From Clostridia bacterium (lineage in GTDB: Bacteria > Bacillota > Clostridia > Christensenellales > CAG-138), in the NCBI GenBank assembly GCA_017509785.1, contig JAFWOT010000024.1, positions 1 to 64,000 on the forward strand: a stretch of DNA of 64,000 nucleotides, in the 5' to 3' direction. The notes below the pieces were generated by a model that did not search any database, had not been told where the DNA came from, and was given only the letters and a program-made list of their open reading frames with translations. Each line of letters starts with the position of its first letter. Position 1 is the stretch's first letter. Position numbers and translations under genes: made by a program. Positions 43,240-50,468 of this stretch are shown one piece after another.

Positions 43240-43707
43240 AAAACACCTACAAGTAAATTATAGCATCAAAAAAATTCTTGTCAACAAAAATGAAGAAATA
43301 TATTTTCAATAACACAGCGGCAACACCATCAACAGAGAAATTTTTTGTCGCAAATTTGAAGCCGGCTCACGGGAGCGGGCGTTTTACATTAAAATATATT
43401 TTTTCGTTCCCCTCGGGCGCAGGAAAAAGGAAGACCGATCCGAAATTCGGATCGTGGTATTTGTCCGATTTTCCTTCTCGGTGCGCGAAAGGACGCACCC
43501 CCATAAATAACATTACAGTACATTATGAGTGAATTGGGAATAGGGGATTTGAAGTGAACGGAGAATACGGGCAGAGAGGGCTCGCTCACCCGCCGGCGGC
43601 CTTACGAGGAAAATATATTTTGACGATCCGCTCCCGGCGCGTAGTTTCGCGTGCGAAAAATCCGTCTTTATAAGTGAAGGGCCCTTAATACGGCGAAGGA
43701 GGTTCCG
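43240..43707. other. AT-rich intergenic region
   Basis: No convincing gene is present. It contains two AAAATATATTTT palindromes (43391-43402, 43610-43621), the inverted repeat CGATCCG-AAATT-CGGATCG near 43436-43453, and the second 29-bp repeat at 43471-43500. A weak open frame at 43278-43532 reads through these repeats and is not supported by a ribosome binding site. Confidence 0.5.
43471..43500. repeat. 29-bp dispersed repeat, copy B
   Basis: Same sequence as 42061-42090 apart from one base. Together the two copies bracket the AT-rich stretch that includes the frameshifted gene. Confidence 0.7.
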
Positions 43708-44262
43708 ATGAATGACAGAGAAACGGTAGGCTTGTTCTTGAAAAGGGACGAGGCGGCGCTTCAAAAAGCCCAAGCCGAATACGGCGCCTACTGCGTGAGG
43801 ATGGCAAACAATATCCTCGGCGACCCGCGCGACGCGGAGGAATGCTTCTCGGACGCGCTCGCCGCCGCATGGAACAGCATTCCCCCGGACGAGCCGGAGG
43901 ATCTCGGCGCGTACCTCGCCAGGCTGACGAGAAACGCCGCCGTAGACGCGTGGCGGCGCGCTCACGCGGCAAAGCGCGGCTCGGGGAGCATGCCCCTCCC
44001 GCTCGACGAGGCGGCGTCTTCCCCGTCGCCCGCCCCGGAGGAGGCGCTTTACGAGGGCGACCTGATAGAGGCCATAAACGGGTTTCTTTCCGCTCAGCCG
44101 AAGCATAAGCGCGTCATATTCACGATGCGGTATTTCCGCTTTGAAAGCGTGGCGGATATTGCCGCCGAACTCAAAAGGAGCCCCGGCTCCGTGAGCGCGG
44201 TCCTTCGCAGGTTGAAGACCGGGCTCGAACGATATTTGAAAGAGAGAGGTTTTGAATTATGA
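43708..44262 (+). CDS. ECF-type RNA polymerase sigma factor, second copy
   Basis: The 184-residue sigma factor has region 2 (about 22-90: MANNILGDPRDAEECFSDAL, AAAWNSIP) and region 4 (about 125-180, FRFESVADIAAELKRSPGSV). It shares the DPRDAEEC core with the factor at 39232-39819, so they are paralogues or of the same subgroup. GAAGGAGGTTCCG precedes the ATG. It overlaps the next gene by four bases (ATGA). Confidence 0.92.
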   Translation: MNDRETVGLFLKRDEAALQKAQAEYGAYCVRMANNILGDPRDAEECFSDALAAAWNSIPPDEPEDLGAYLARLTRNAAVDAWRRAHAAKRGSGSMPLPLDEAASSPSPAPEEALYEGDLIEAINGFLSAQPKHKRVIFTMRYFRFESVADIAAELKRSPGSVSAVLRRLKTGLERYLKERGFEL

Positions 44263-45140
44263 ATAACGAAAAGCTTTACGCCCTCGCGGGCGAATTGGAC
44301 GACCGCTTCATCGCCGAGACGATGAAGCCCCGTGCGGCCCGCCGGAGGTATCTGCGCTATGCCGCCGCCGCGGCCGCGCTGCTGCTGATATTCGGAGCGG
44401 CGTTCGGGGTCGCGAAGGCGGAAAGAGAAGGAGGCATCAGAGCAATGAGGAATTTGTATAAGGATCTCCCGGAGGGGTATGAGTTTATGTCAGAGTTGAC
44501 CGTGCCCAAGGACGCGGTACAGCCCGAAAGTTCCGCTTACTACGGCGGATCAAGCTCTGAGTATGAGAGGAGCTACACCTTCCGCGAAGCCTATCAGGAG
44601 GCGTATGCGGTCTGTGCGGTTTCGATCGGCGACTATATCGGGCGGAATGAATGGTCGACCGATTATAATGCAACGGTCGAAAGGATCTATAAGGGTGATC
44701 TTCCCGAGGAAATAACCGTCTGTCAATACGTCCACGGGAAGCGTCCGACTCCGTTCCATTACGGAGACAAGCTCCTGCTCTTCCTCCGTGAAAGCCGCAG
44801 GGAAGGTTATACCAACGCGTATGAGGTGGTCGGCGCAGACATAGCGCAAATGTATCTGGCCGCGGCGCATGACGGCTCCGTATATGCGATCGATTTCAGC
44901 GGGCTGATGAGCCTTGCCTCATACGAATCCGACGAAGCGGGATATCCGCATAATCTCTCGGAGCTTATCGTTGACGGTTACCCCGATCCCGAAAATGCCG
45001 AGCAAACGGAAAACGGAAAGGCCTTGCTCCGTGAGCTCGCGGAATATCTCGCAAAGACAGATCCGGGACTGGACGGTGCATATATGTGCTATGTCTTTGA
45101 GATCGGGGAGATCGAAAGACTGTTTGCTGAGTTTGAATGA
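44259..45140 (+). CDS. Putative anti-sigma factor, membrane-anchored
   Basis: The 293-residue protein has a cytoplasmic N-terminal part (about 1-30), a transmembrane segment (about 32-52) and a 240-residue outside domain rich in Tyr and Glu. It is co-translated with the sigma factor (ATGA overlap), which supports an anti-sigma role. No zinc motif is seen. The outside domain (DYNATVERIYKGDLPEEITV) looks like a beta domain often found in Clostridial surface proteins. What it senses is unknown. Confidence 0.75.
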   Translation: MNNEKLYALAGELDDRFIAETMKPRAARRRYLRYAAAAAALLLIFGAAFGVAKAEREGGIRAMRNLYKDLPEGYEFMSELTVPKDAVQPESSAYYGGSSSEYERSYTFREAYQEAYAVCAVSIGDYIGRNEWSTDYNATVERIYKGDLPEEITVCQYVHGKRPTPFHYGDKLLLFLRESRREGYTNAYEVVGADIAQMYLAAAHDGSVYAIDFSGLMSLASYESDEAGYPHNLSELIVDGYPDPENAEQTENGKALLRELAEYLAKTDPGLDGAYMCYVFEIGEIERLFAEFE

Positions 45141-45155
45141 TACGAGCGGGGGTAA

Positions 45156-45419
45156 AGGACAGGTCTCCATGCCGGCCATACGTGGGAATATAAATTCTAT
45201 CGCACGAACAGCTCGGGTGTGAATCAGCATAGGCGGCGCTGTTCAAGCTGTAAAGGGATAAAATATAATAGTGTTGAGAATTGTACGATCAACGGCAGCG
45301 GTTACTGCACAAAATGCGGACATGCCGGAAAATCAGGTACGCAAAGCATCACCCTCCCTGAGGTCACGGGAATGTCCCTTTGGGAGGAGCAGCGCAGAGC
45401 GTTCCGGTTCCTCGCATGA
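45156..45419 (+). pseudogene. Fragment of a Cys-rich surface protein
   Basis: This frame, preceded by an in-frame TAA and lacking a good start, reads GHTWEYKFYRT, NQHRRRCSSCKGIKYN and ENCTINGSGYCTKCGHAG. The two CxxC pairs and the HTW spacing resemble the repeats of large Clostridial surface proteins. After about residue 60 it runs into repeat-family DNA. A hairpin terminator follows at 45438. It is most likely the worn end of a lost gene. Confidence 0.4.
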
Positions 45420-45437
45420 CACTAAAAGACCATCACA

Positions 45438-45468
45438 CCCCGGCGGAGCCCCCGCCGGGTTTTTGCTT
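45438..45468 (+). terminator. Terminator-like hairpin in the repeat island
   Basis: CCCGGCGG-AGC-CCCCGCCGGG followed by TTTTTG. It sits just after the Cys-rich gene fragment, consistent with a former gene end. Confidence 0.65.
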
Positions 45469-45489
45469 GCCGTTGTGCGGCGGAGGAGA

Positions 45490-46140
45490 TCAAATGCCTT
45501 CCCCGGGGGGAAGGTGTCGCCGAAGGCGACGGATGAGGGCGACGGATGAGGGCGACGGATGAGGGACAATGCAGCTGCGGAGGTTGTTTTGTGAAGGGCT
45601 TGTTCCCTCATCAACAGCGACTGCGTCGGCGGAGCTTCCCCCCAAGGGAAGCCAAGCGGCGGCGGACGATGCGAAAAGCCTTCCCCCGGGGGAAGGTGTC
45701 GCCGGAGGCGACGGATGAGGGCGACGGATGAGGGTCAAAGGCGCTATTCCAAATGATCATTGAAGCCCGCTCCGTCCCTCATCCGTCATTTCTCCCTTGC
45801 GGTCGAAATGCCACCTTCCCCCAAGGGAAGGCGTGCTTTTCATCGATACGAGCCTCACGCCGACTCGATATCCATTCGGGGAGAAGGGGAGAAAAAGCGG
45901 AGGCGGACGATGCGAAAAGCCTTCCCCCGGGGGAAGGTGTCGCCGAAGGCGACGGATGAAGGCGACGGATGAGGGCGACGGATGAGGGCGACGGATGAGG
46001 GACAAAGCATCGGTGGAGGTTGGCATTGAGAAGGTTCTTTTTCCCTCATCAACAGCGACTGCGTCGGCGGAGCTTCCCCGCAAGGGGAGCCAAGCGGAGG
46101 AGTACGATAAATAAGCCTTCCCCCAAGGGAATCAAAGCGG
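45490..46140. repeat. Intergenic repeat island (CTTCCCC palindromes and 13-bp tandem units)
   Basis: The 1.29-kb gap between genes is packed with one repeat family: palindromes of the type CCTTCCCCC-GGGGGAAGG, the word GTGTCGCCGAAGGCGACGG, ATCAACAGCGACTGCGTCGG, and the 13-bp unit GCGACGGATGAGG repeated three times (45526-45564), twice (45708-45733) and four times (45949-46000). One interior copy of the dispersed unit also seen at 24774 lies at 45838-45893. No intact gene is present. Confidence 0.8.
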
Positions 46141-46170
46141 CGACGAACGATACTCAGCCTCTCCTGTGGA

Positions 46171-46236
46171 GATGACGGAGAGGCTACCTTTCATCGCTAT
46201 ACCCCTGACGCCGTTCGATATGCCTTCGGCGAGAAG
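46171..46236 (+). repeat. Dispersed intergenic repeat, copy 3
   Basis: GACGGAGAGGCTACC, TTTCATCGCTATACCCCTGA and CGATATGCCTTCGGCGAGAA match the copies at 24774-24836 and 45838-45893. The remaining bases to 46330 hold no gene. Confidence 0.6.
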
Positions 46237-46339
46237 GGGAGACTGTCCCGCATCAACAGCGAATGCGCCGACAGCGTCTCCGACACGCGGAGCAAGCCCC
46301 GAAAACTCCATATTTAACAAGTATATTTTCAATATTCGG

Positions 46340-46367
46340 TTGACAATGGAAACGATGATATTATAAT
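46340..46367 (+). promoter_or_regulatory. Strong promoter for glutamate dehydrogenase
   Basis: TTGACA and TATAAT, both consensus, are 16 bp apart. This is one of the best promoters in the window and fits a highly expressed enzyme. Confidence 0.8.
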
Positions 46368-46427
46368 AGGAATGGTGGGGAAAATCCCACTTCCAGTCAA
46401 CTATATTTTTATGGAGGATATCTTACA

Positions 46428-47777
46428 ATGAACGCTTACATTGAAGAAGTCATCGCCAAGGTCAAGGCCCGCGACGCCCATGAGCCCCTCTTCATCCAGA
46501 CCGTTGAGGAAGTTCTCACCTCTCTTGCTCCCATGGTAGAAAAGCATCCCGAGTATCAGGCTGCCAGCCTTCTCGAGCGCATGGTCGAGCCGGAGCGCGT
46601 CATCGAGTTCCGCGTACCCTGGGTAGACGATCAGGGCAAGGTCAATGTTAACCGCGGCTTCCGCGTACAGTTCAACAGCGCCATCGGTCCGTACAAGGGA
46701 GGCATCCGCTTCAATAAGAACGTTTCCCTTGACACCATGAAGTTCCTCGGCTTCGAGCAGACCTTCAAGAACAGCCTCACCTCCCTCCCCATGGGCGGCG
46801 GCAAGGGCGGTTCCGACTTCGATCCCACCGGCAAGTCCGACGCCGAGATCATGCGTTTCTGCCAGAGCTTCATGACCGAGCTCCAGCGTCACATCGGTCC
46901 CAACGTTGACGTTCCCGCCGGCGATATGGGTGTAGGCGGCCGTGAGATCGGCTATATGTTCGGCCAGTACAAGAGGATCCGCAACGCTTATGAGAACGGC
47001 GTTCTCACCGGCAAGGGCCTCAGCTTCGGCGGCTCCCTGATCCGTCCCGAGGCGACCGGCTTCGGCGCTGTTTACTATCTCTGCGAAGTTCTCAAGCACG
47101 AGAACGACACCATCGTCGGCAAGACCATCGCCGTTTCCGGTTTCGGCAATGTCGCTTGGGGCGTCACCAAGAAGGTCGCCGAGCTCGGCGGTAAGGTCGT
47201 CACCCTCTCCGGTCCCGACGGTTACATCTACGATCCCGATGGAATCACCACCGAGGAGAAGATCAACTACATGCTCGAGATGAACGCTTCCCGCCGCAAC
47301 CGCGTCCAGGATTACTCCGACAAGTTCGGCGTAGAGTTCTTCCCCGGCGAGAAGCCCTTCGGCCGCAAGGTCGACATCGTCATGCCCTGCGCTATGCAGA
47401 ATGACGTTCTCATGCCCTCCGCTGAGAAGATCGTTGCCAACGGCGTCAAGTACTACATCGAGGTAGCCAACATGCCCACCACCAACGACGCTCTCCAGTA
47501 CATGATGGCTCAGAAGAACATGATCGTTGCTCCCTCCAAGGCTGTCAACGCGGGCGGTGTTGCCGTTTCCGGTCTCGAGATGAGCCAGAACTCCGAGCGC
47601 CTTGCTTGGTCCGCTGAGGAAGTCGATTCCAAGCTCCACAACATCATGATCAACATCCACAAGGCTTCCATGGAAGCTGCCGCTGAGGCAGGTCTCGGTT
47701 ACAACCTCGTAGCGGGCGCCAACCTCGCCGGCTTCAAGAAGGTCGCCGACGCCATGATGGCTCAGGGTATTGTGTAA
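46428..47777 (+). CDS. gdhA: Glutamate dehydrogenase, hexameric
   Basis: The 449-residue enzyme interconverts glutamate with 2-oxoglutarate and ammonia. It has the family words VQFNSAIGPYKGGIRF, PMGGGKGGSDFDPTGKSDAE and the Rossmann region VSGFGNVAWGVTKKV. The overall type matches the NADP-dependent anabolic subgroup I. Codons ending in T and C at Ala, Val and Gly (GCT, GTT) are clearly richer than in neighbours, a sign of strong expression. A consensus promoter, GGAGGA ribosome binding site and terminator surround it. Confidence 0.97.
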   Translation: MNAYIEEVIAKVKARDAHEPLFIQTVEEVLTSLAPMVEKHPEYQAASLLERMVEPERVIEFRVPWVDDQGKVNVNRGFRVQFNSAIGPYKGGIRFNKNVSLDTMKFLGFEQTFKNSLTSLPMGGGKGGSDFDPTGKSDAEIMRFCQSFMTELQRHIGPNVDVPAGDMGVGGREIGYMFGQYKRIRNAYENGVLTGKGLSFGGSLIRPEATGFGAVYYLCEVLKHENDTIVGKTIAVSGFGNVAWGVTKKVAELGGKVVTLSGPDGYIYDPDGITTEEKINYMLEMNASRRNRVQDYSDKFGVEFFPGEKPFGRKVDIVMPCAMQNDVLMPSAEKIVANGVKYYIEVANMPTTNDALQYMMAQKNMIVAPSKAVNAGGVAVSGLEMSQNSERLAWSAEEVDSKLHNIMINIHKASMEAAAEAGLGYNLVAGANLAGFKKVADAMMAQGIV

Positions 47778-47796
47778 TTCACAATAACATAGCTTG

Positions 47797-47838
47797 AAAC
47801 AGACGGAGCGCTCCCACGGGGGGCGCTCTGTTTTACGG
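47797..47838 (+). terminator. Terminator after gdhA
   Basis: GGAGCGC and GCGCTC form a stem around CCCACGGGGG, with TGTTTTAC following. Confidence 0.7.
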
Positions 47839-47864
47839 CAGAGAAAATATATTATTTTCACCAC

Positions 47865-47895
47865 TTGACCTTACACCGCGCTGTAATGATATGCT
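47865..47895 (+). promoter_or_regulatory. MerR-type promoter with operator
   Basis: TTGACC and TATGCT are 19 bp apart, longer than normal, and the spacer holds a perfect dyad TTACA-CCGCGC-TGTAA (47871-47886). This is the classic MerR-family layout, in which the regulator twists the promoter to activate it. The gene behind it is itself a MerR protein, so it is probably autoregulated. Confidence 0.8.
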
Positions 47896-47919
47896 CTTAT
47901 CGGAAAGGAGATGAAGCGT

Positions 47920-48729
47920 ATGACCATCAAGGAATTCGCCGAGCTGTGCGGCTGCAATCCGCAGACGCTCCGCTATTACGACCGGGAGGGTCTGTTAAAG
48001 CCCGAGCGGGTGGACCGTTTCAGCGGATACCGCCATTACGCGGGGGAGCAGGCGCTCGACTTCGTCAGGATCAGGGATCTGCGCAAAGCGGGCTTCTCGA
48101 TAGGCGAGATCAAGGAATTGCTTGACAAGGACAGCGAGTCGGTTTGCGAGGCCGTCGATAAAAAAATCAAAGAGATCGAGGCACTGCTCGAAAGAGCGCG
48201 CGCCGTCCGCATGTCGTACGCCGGAGATATCAGGGATATGAAAAAGAGGATCGAGGAATTCACAAAGCAGATCGAGGAGGCAATGCGCGCCTATTCGCCT
48301 GAGGAGGAATTCGGCGTCAGCGCCGAGAAGTATGAGAAGATCATGAACGGTCTCGCGGAAATGCTGAGGGCGCTCCCCGAAAAGGCGGAGGAGTTCGCGG
48401 CGGACATCCCCGAGGGCGCCGACGTCGACTTTAACGGCATGGAGGAGGTCGATTTCAGCGATAAGAAGGCCGACCCCATGTATGCGGACGTGCTCGAACG
48501 CCACGGCTGGAACAGGATGAAAGAGGTGTTTGAGGACATAGCCGATCTTGAGGACGGCGCCGGCTACATGATCTGCGTCGACACGGTCGAGAAGAAGGGC
48601 ATGGGCTTTTCCAACACGCTGCTCGCGCTCCTGCTCGAAAGGAACGAGGGCAAAAAGCTCCGGCTCGAGCTCTACACCGAGGTATCAAAGGACGGGCAGA
48701 ACCACCTCCTGCTGAGGAAGCGCAGGTGA
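47920..48729 (+). CDS. MerR-family transcriptional regulator
   Basis: The 269-residue protein has an N-terminal MerR winged helix (TIKEFAELCGCNPQTLRYYD, about 1-70), a long coiled-coil helix (about 75-130) and a C-terminal domain of about 140 residues (ADPMYADVLERHGWNRMKEV) that probably binds a ligand. ATG 47920 is chosen because AAAGGAG lies nine bases upstream; it abuts the alternative ATG at 47911. It converges on the metallopeptidase gene. Its effector is unknown. Confidence 0.9.
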   Translation: MTIKEFAELCGCNPQTLRYYDREGLLKPERVDRFSGYRHYAGEQALDFVRIRDLRKAGFSIGEIKELLDKDSESVCEAVDKKIKEIEALLERARAVRMSYAGDIRDMKKRIEEFTKQIEEAMRAYSPEEEFGVSAEKYEKIMNGLAEMLRALPEKAEEFAADIPEGADVDFNGMEEVDFSDKKADPMYADVLERHGWNRMKEVFEDIADLEDGAGYMICVDTVEKKGMGFSNTLLALLLERNEGKKLRLELYTEVSKDGQNHLLLRKRR

Positions 48730-48736
48730 GCGGGGC

Positions 48737-49576
48737 TCAGCGCCCGGGAAGCAGATAGTATTCCACAGCGCAAAGGAAGCTTTCGAGCTTCCTTTTTATA
48801 TGCGCGTTTTTGAATATCAGCGAATCGGGGCCGAGGCGGGCGTAGGCCTCCATGAGGGTCGCCGCGTCCTCCGTCCGGAAGGTCTTCGAATAGCGGCTGA
48901 TGAAATAGGCGTCCTCAAGCCCCGCTTCGACTGTGAACCCCGCCGTCGGGCTCCCGGCGTAAGAGAGGCTGTATTGAAACCCCGGCGGATTGAGCTCCGC
49001 CCAGAGGGCGTCGTTCCAGCGCGAACCGTCCCGCAGGGAGGCTTCGTCGAGCGCGCGGACGGCGAGGTGGGCGATCTCGTGCGCCAGAGTGTGCGCGAGC
49101 CCATCCGCCGAAACGTCAATGAGAACGAGCGAAACTTCCCCGCAGCAGACGCATGCGCGCGGAGAATCGGGCAGAGGGGCGGCCGCGCGGATGCCCCCGC
49201 AGAGCACGAATACGACGCTCCCTATCTCGGATGAGACGGCGTCCATAAGCCCCGGAGGGAGGCGAAGAAGGAATTCCCGTATTTCCTCCGCCGCACGGGC
49301 GGCGCCCGCTCCATCCGTGCAGGGGAGGGCGCTGCAGTTCTGCGTTATGAGGGGGCGTAGGAGCACCGCGATATCCGCTCCGGCTCCCCCGCAAAAAGGC
49401 GGTCTCTCCGCCCGAAATAGTGTGCTCTGCGCGGGGATGTCGTCGCAAAACGGCGAATTTTGCGGCGCCGCGTGAACGGAAACGCTCCCGCCCGTTAGTC
49501 GGGCGAGAGCGTTCATCATCATTATTGCCAGCAGCAGACTGACTACCGGAGCCAGCCGCTTTCGTAATGGGCTCAC
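48737..49576 (-). CDS. Putative secreted zincin-type metallopeptidase
   Basis: The 279-residue protein has an N-terminal signal anchor (about 9-27) and the zinc motif HEIAH (166-170) in TLAHEIAHLAVRALDE, with likely further ligand Glu in AGLEDAYFISR. No peptidase family is recognised outside the HExxH core. It has eight Cys, some in pairs (ACVCC), which may form disulfides after export. It is coupled to the lipoprotein gene at 49573-50046 by a four-base ATGA overlap. The substrate is unknown. Confidence 0.75.
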   Translation of the reverse strand: MSPLRKRLAPVVSLLLAIMMMNALARLTGGSVSVHAAPQNSPFCDDIPAQSTLFRAERPPFCGGAGADIAVLLRPLITQNCSALPCTDGAGAARAAEEIREFLLRLPPGLMDAVSSEIGSVVFVLCGGIRAAAPLPDSPRACVCCGEVSLVLIDVSADGLAHTLAHEIAHLAVRALDEASLRDGSRWNDALWAELNPPGFQYSLSYAGSPTAGFTVEAGLEDAYFISRYSKTFRTEDAATLMEAYARLGPDSLIFKNAHIKRKLESFLCAVEYYLLPGR

Positions 49577-50046
49577 TTTGAAGGGAGCCCGCGCCCGGTG
49601 AAGGTGATGGAAGCGTCCGCGGCGGGGGAATCGGCGTTGGTCTCGTTGACGGAACAGCGGACGTACAGATAGTTGAAGCGTTCCACGCGGATCGTGCCGT
49701 CGGAGGTGAGGACGGGGGCGTTATCGCGGATGAGATCGGCATAGTCGCCGACAAACTTATCCTTTAACACATAGACGCTCCACTCCGCGCCGGACGCGCC
49801 GTGTTCCATTTTGACGCTGTACTCGGAATCGGCGTCGGCTGTGAATACGTAGAAGCCCGAATCGGCGAAGCATTCGCTCCCGTCGAGGGTGAATCTGTCG
49901 TTGCCGAGGCTGACGTCGCTCTTCTGCCCGACGTTATTCCCCGGCTTGCGGGCGTTGTTCGAGCAGGCGCAGAGCGAGCATGCCGCGAGCGCGAGCGCAA
50001 GCATGAGCGCAACCGCTTTTGCGATCGATTTGCCGTGTGAAAACAT
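49573..50046 (-). CDS. Small lipoprotein, partner of the zincin
   Basis: The 157-residue protein has a signal peptide with CSLCAC, the lipobox Cys at about 28, and a beta-rich domain of about 110 residues (NDRFTLDGSECFADSGFYVF, TADADSEYSVKMEHG) typical of small adhesive or binding folds. Its stop codon overlaps the start of the zincin gene, so both are made together. The start follows GGAGGTCACAT. The family is unknown. Confidence 0.8.
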   Translation of the reverse strand: MFSHGKSIAKAVALMLALALAACSLCACSNNARKPGNNVGQKSDVSLGNDRFTLDGSECFADSGFYVFTADADSEYSVKMEHGASGAEWSVYVLKDKFVGDYADLIRDNAPVLTSDGTIRVERFNYLYVRCSVNETNADSPAADASITFTGRGLPSK

Positions 50047-50089
50047 ATGTGACCTCCGTATGTTTGATCAGGCGCGCCGCGCCATTCCT

Positions 50090-50117
50090 ATTATAACATC
50101 TATTTCCGTCAGCGCAA
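50090..50117 (-). promoter_or_regulatory. Promoter for the lipoprotein-zincin operon
   Basis: On the minus strand TTGCGC and TATAAT are 16 bp apart. Confidence 0.55.
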
Positions 50118-50386
50118 CAGAAAAACAGGTCGATTTTCCGCGCCGGGACGGGATGATATACCTCCGACTCTCCCGCTGGCGGATATATAAGAGGCGGCGG
50201 CAAGGCTCAAAATATACATTTCGGAAAGAAGAGCACGCAGGAGGACGGGAAATTTTTTACAAAATTATGAACAAATCGACCGCCGGACGCCCGGCTGTCG
50301 GCGAACCCCGGCGAAATAACGGCAAAATCCCGACATTTTGGGATATGTAGACTAAAATTTTTTTTAAATATATTTCTTCGCCCTAC
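50118..50386. other. Intergenic region before the surface protein gene
   Basis: The stretch contains no gene. It has AT-rich patches, a hairpin ATCCCG-ACATT-TTGGGAT near 50327-50345, and AAAATATACATTT near 50211. The promoter of the next gene begins at 50387. Confidence 0.4.
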
Positions 50387-50415
50387 TGGACAATATATGC
50401 CGTCGCTGGTATAAT
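50387..50415 (+). promoter_or_regulatory. Promoter for the large surface protein
   Basis: TGGACA and TATAAT are 17 bp apart. The ribosome binding site AGGAGGAATAAAA lies 40 bases further on. Confidence 0.7.
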
Positions 50416-50468
50416 ATATCCGGATTTTGAAAGGCCACGCCTTTCGCAATATATCAGGAGGAATAAAA

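Noticed and set aside
43278..43532. Small plus-strand gene in the AT-rich gap
   Set aside because: It has no ribosome binding site and reads through the 29-bp repeat and AAAATATATTTT motifs.
39882..43621. Recurrent AAAATATATTTT as a regulatory element
   Set aside because: Exact copies occur at 39882, 43391 and 43610, but the first lies inside a coding end and the others are in AT-rich DNA, where such palindromes arise by chance.
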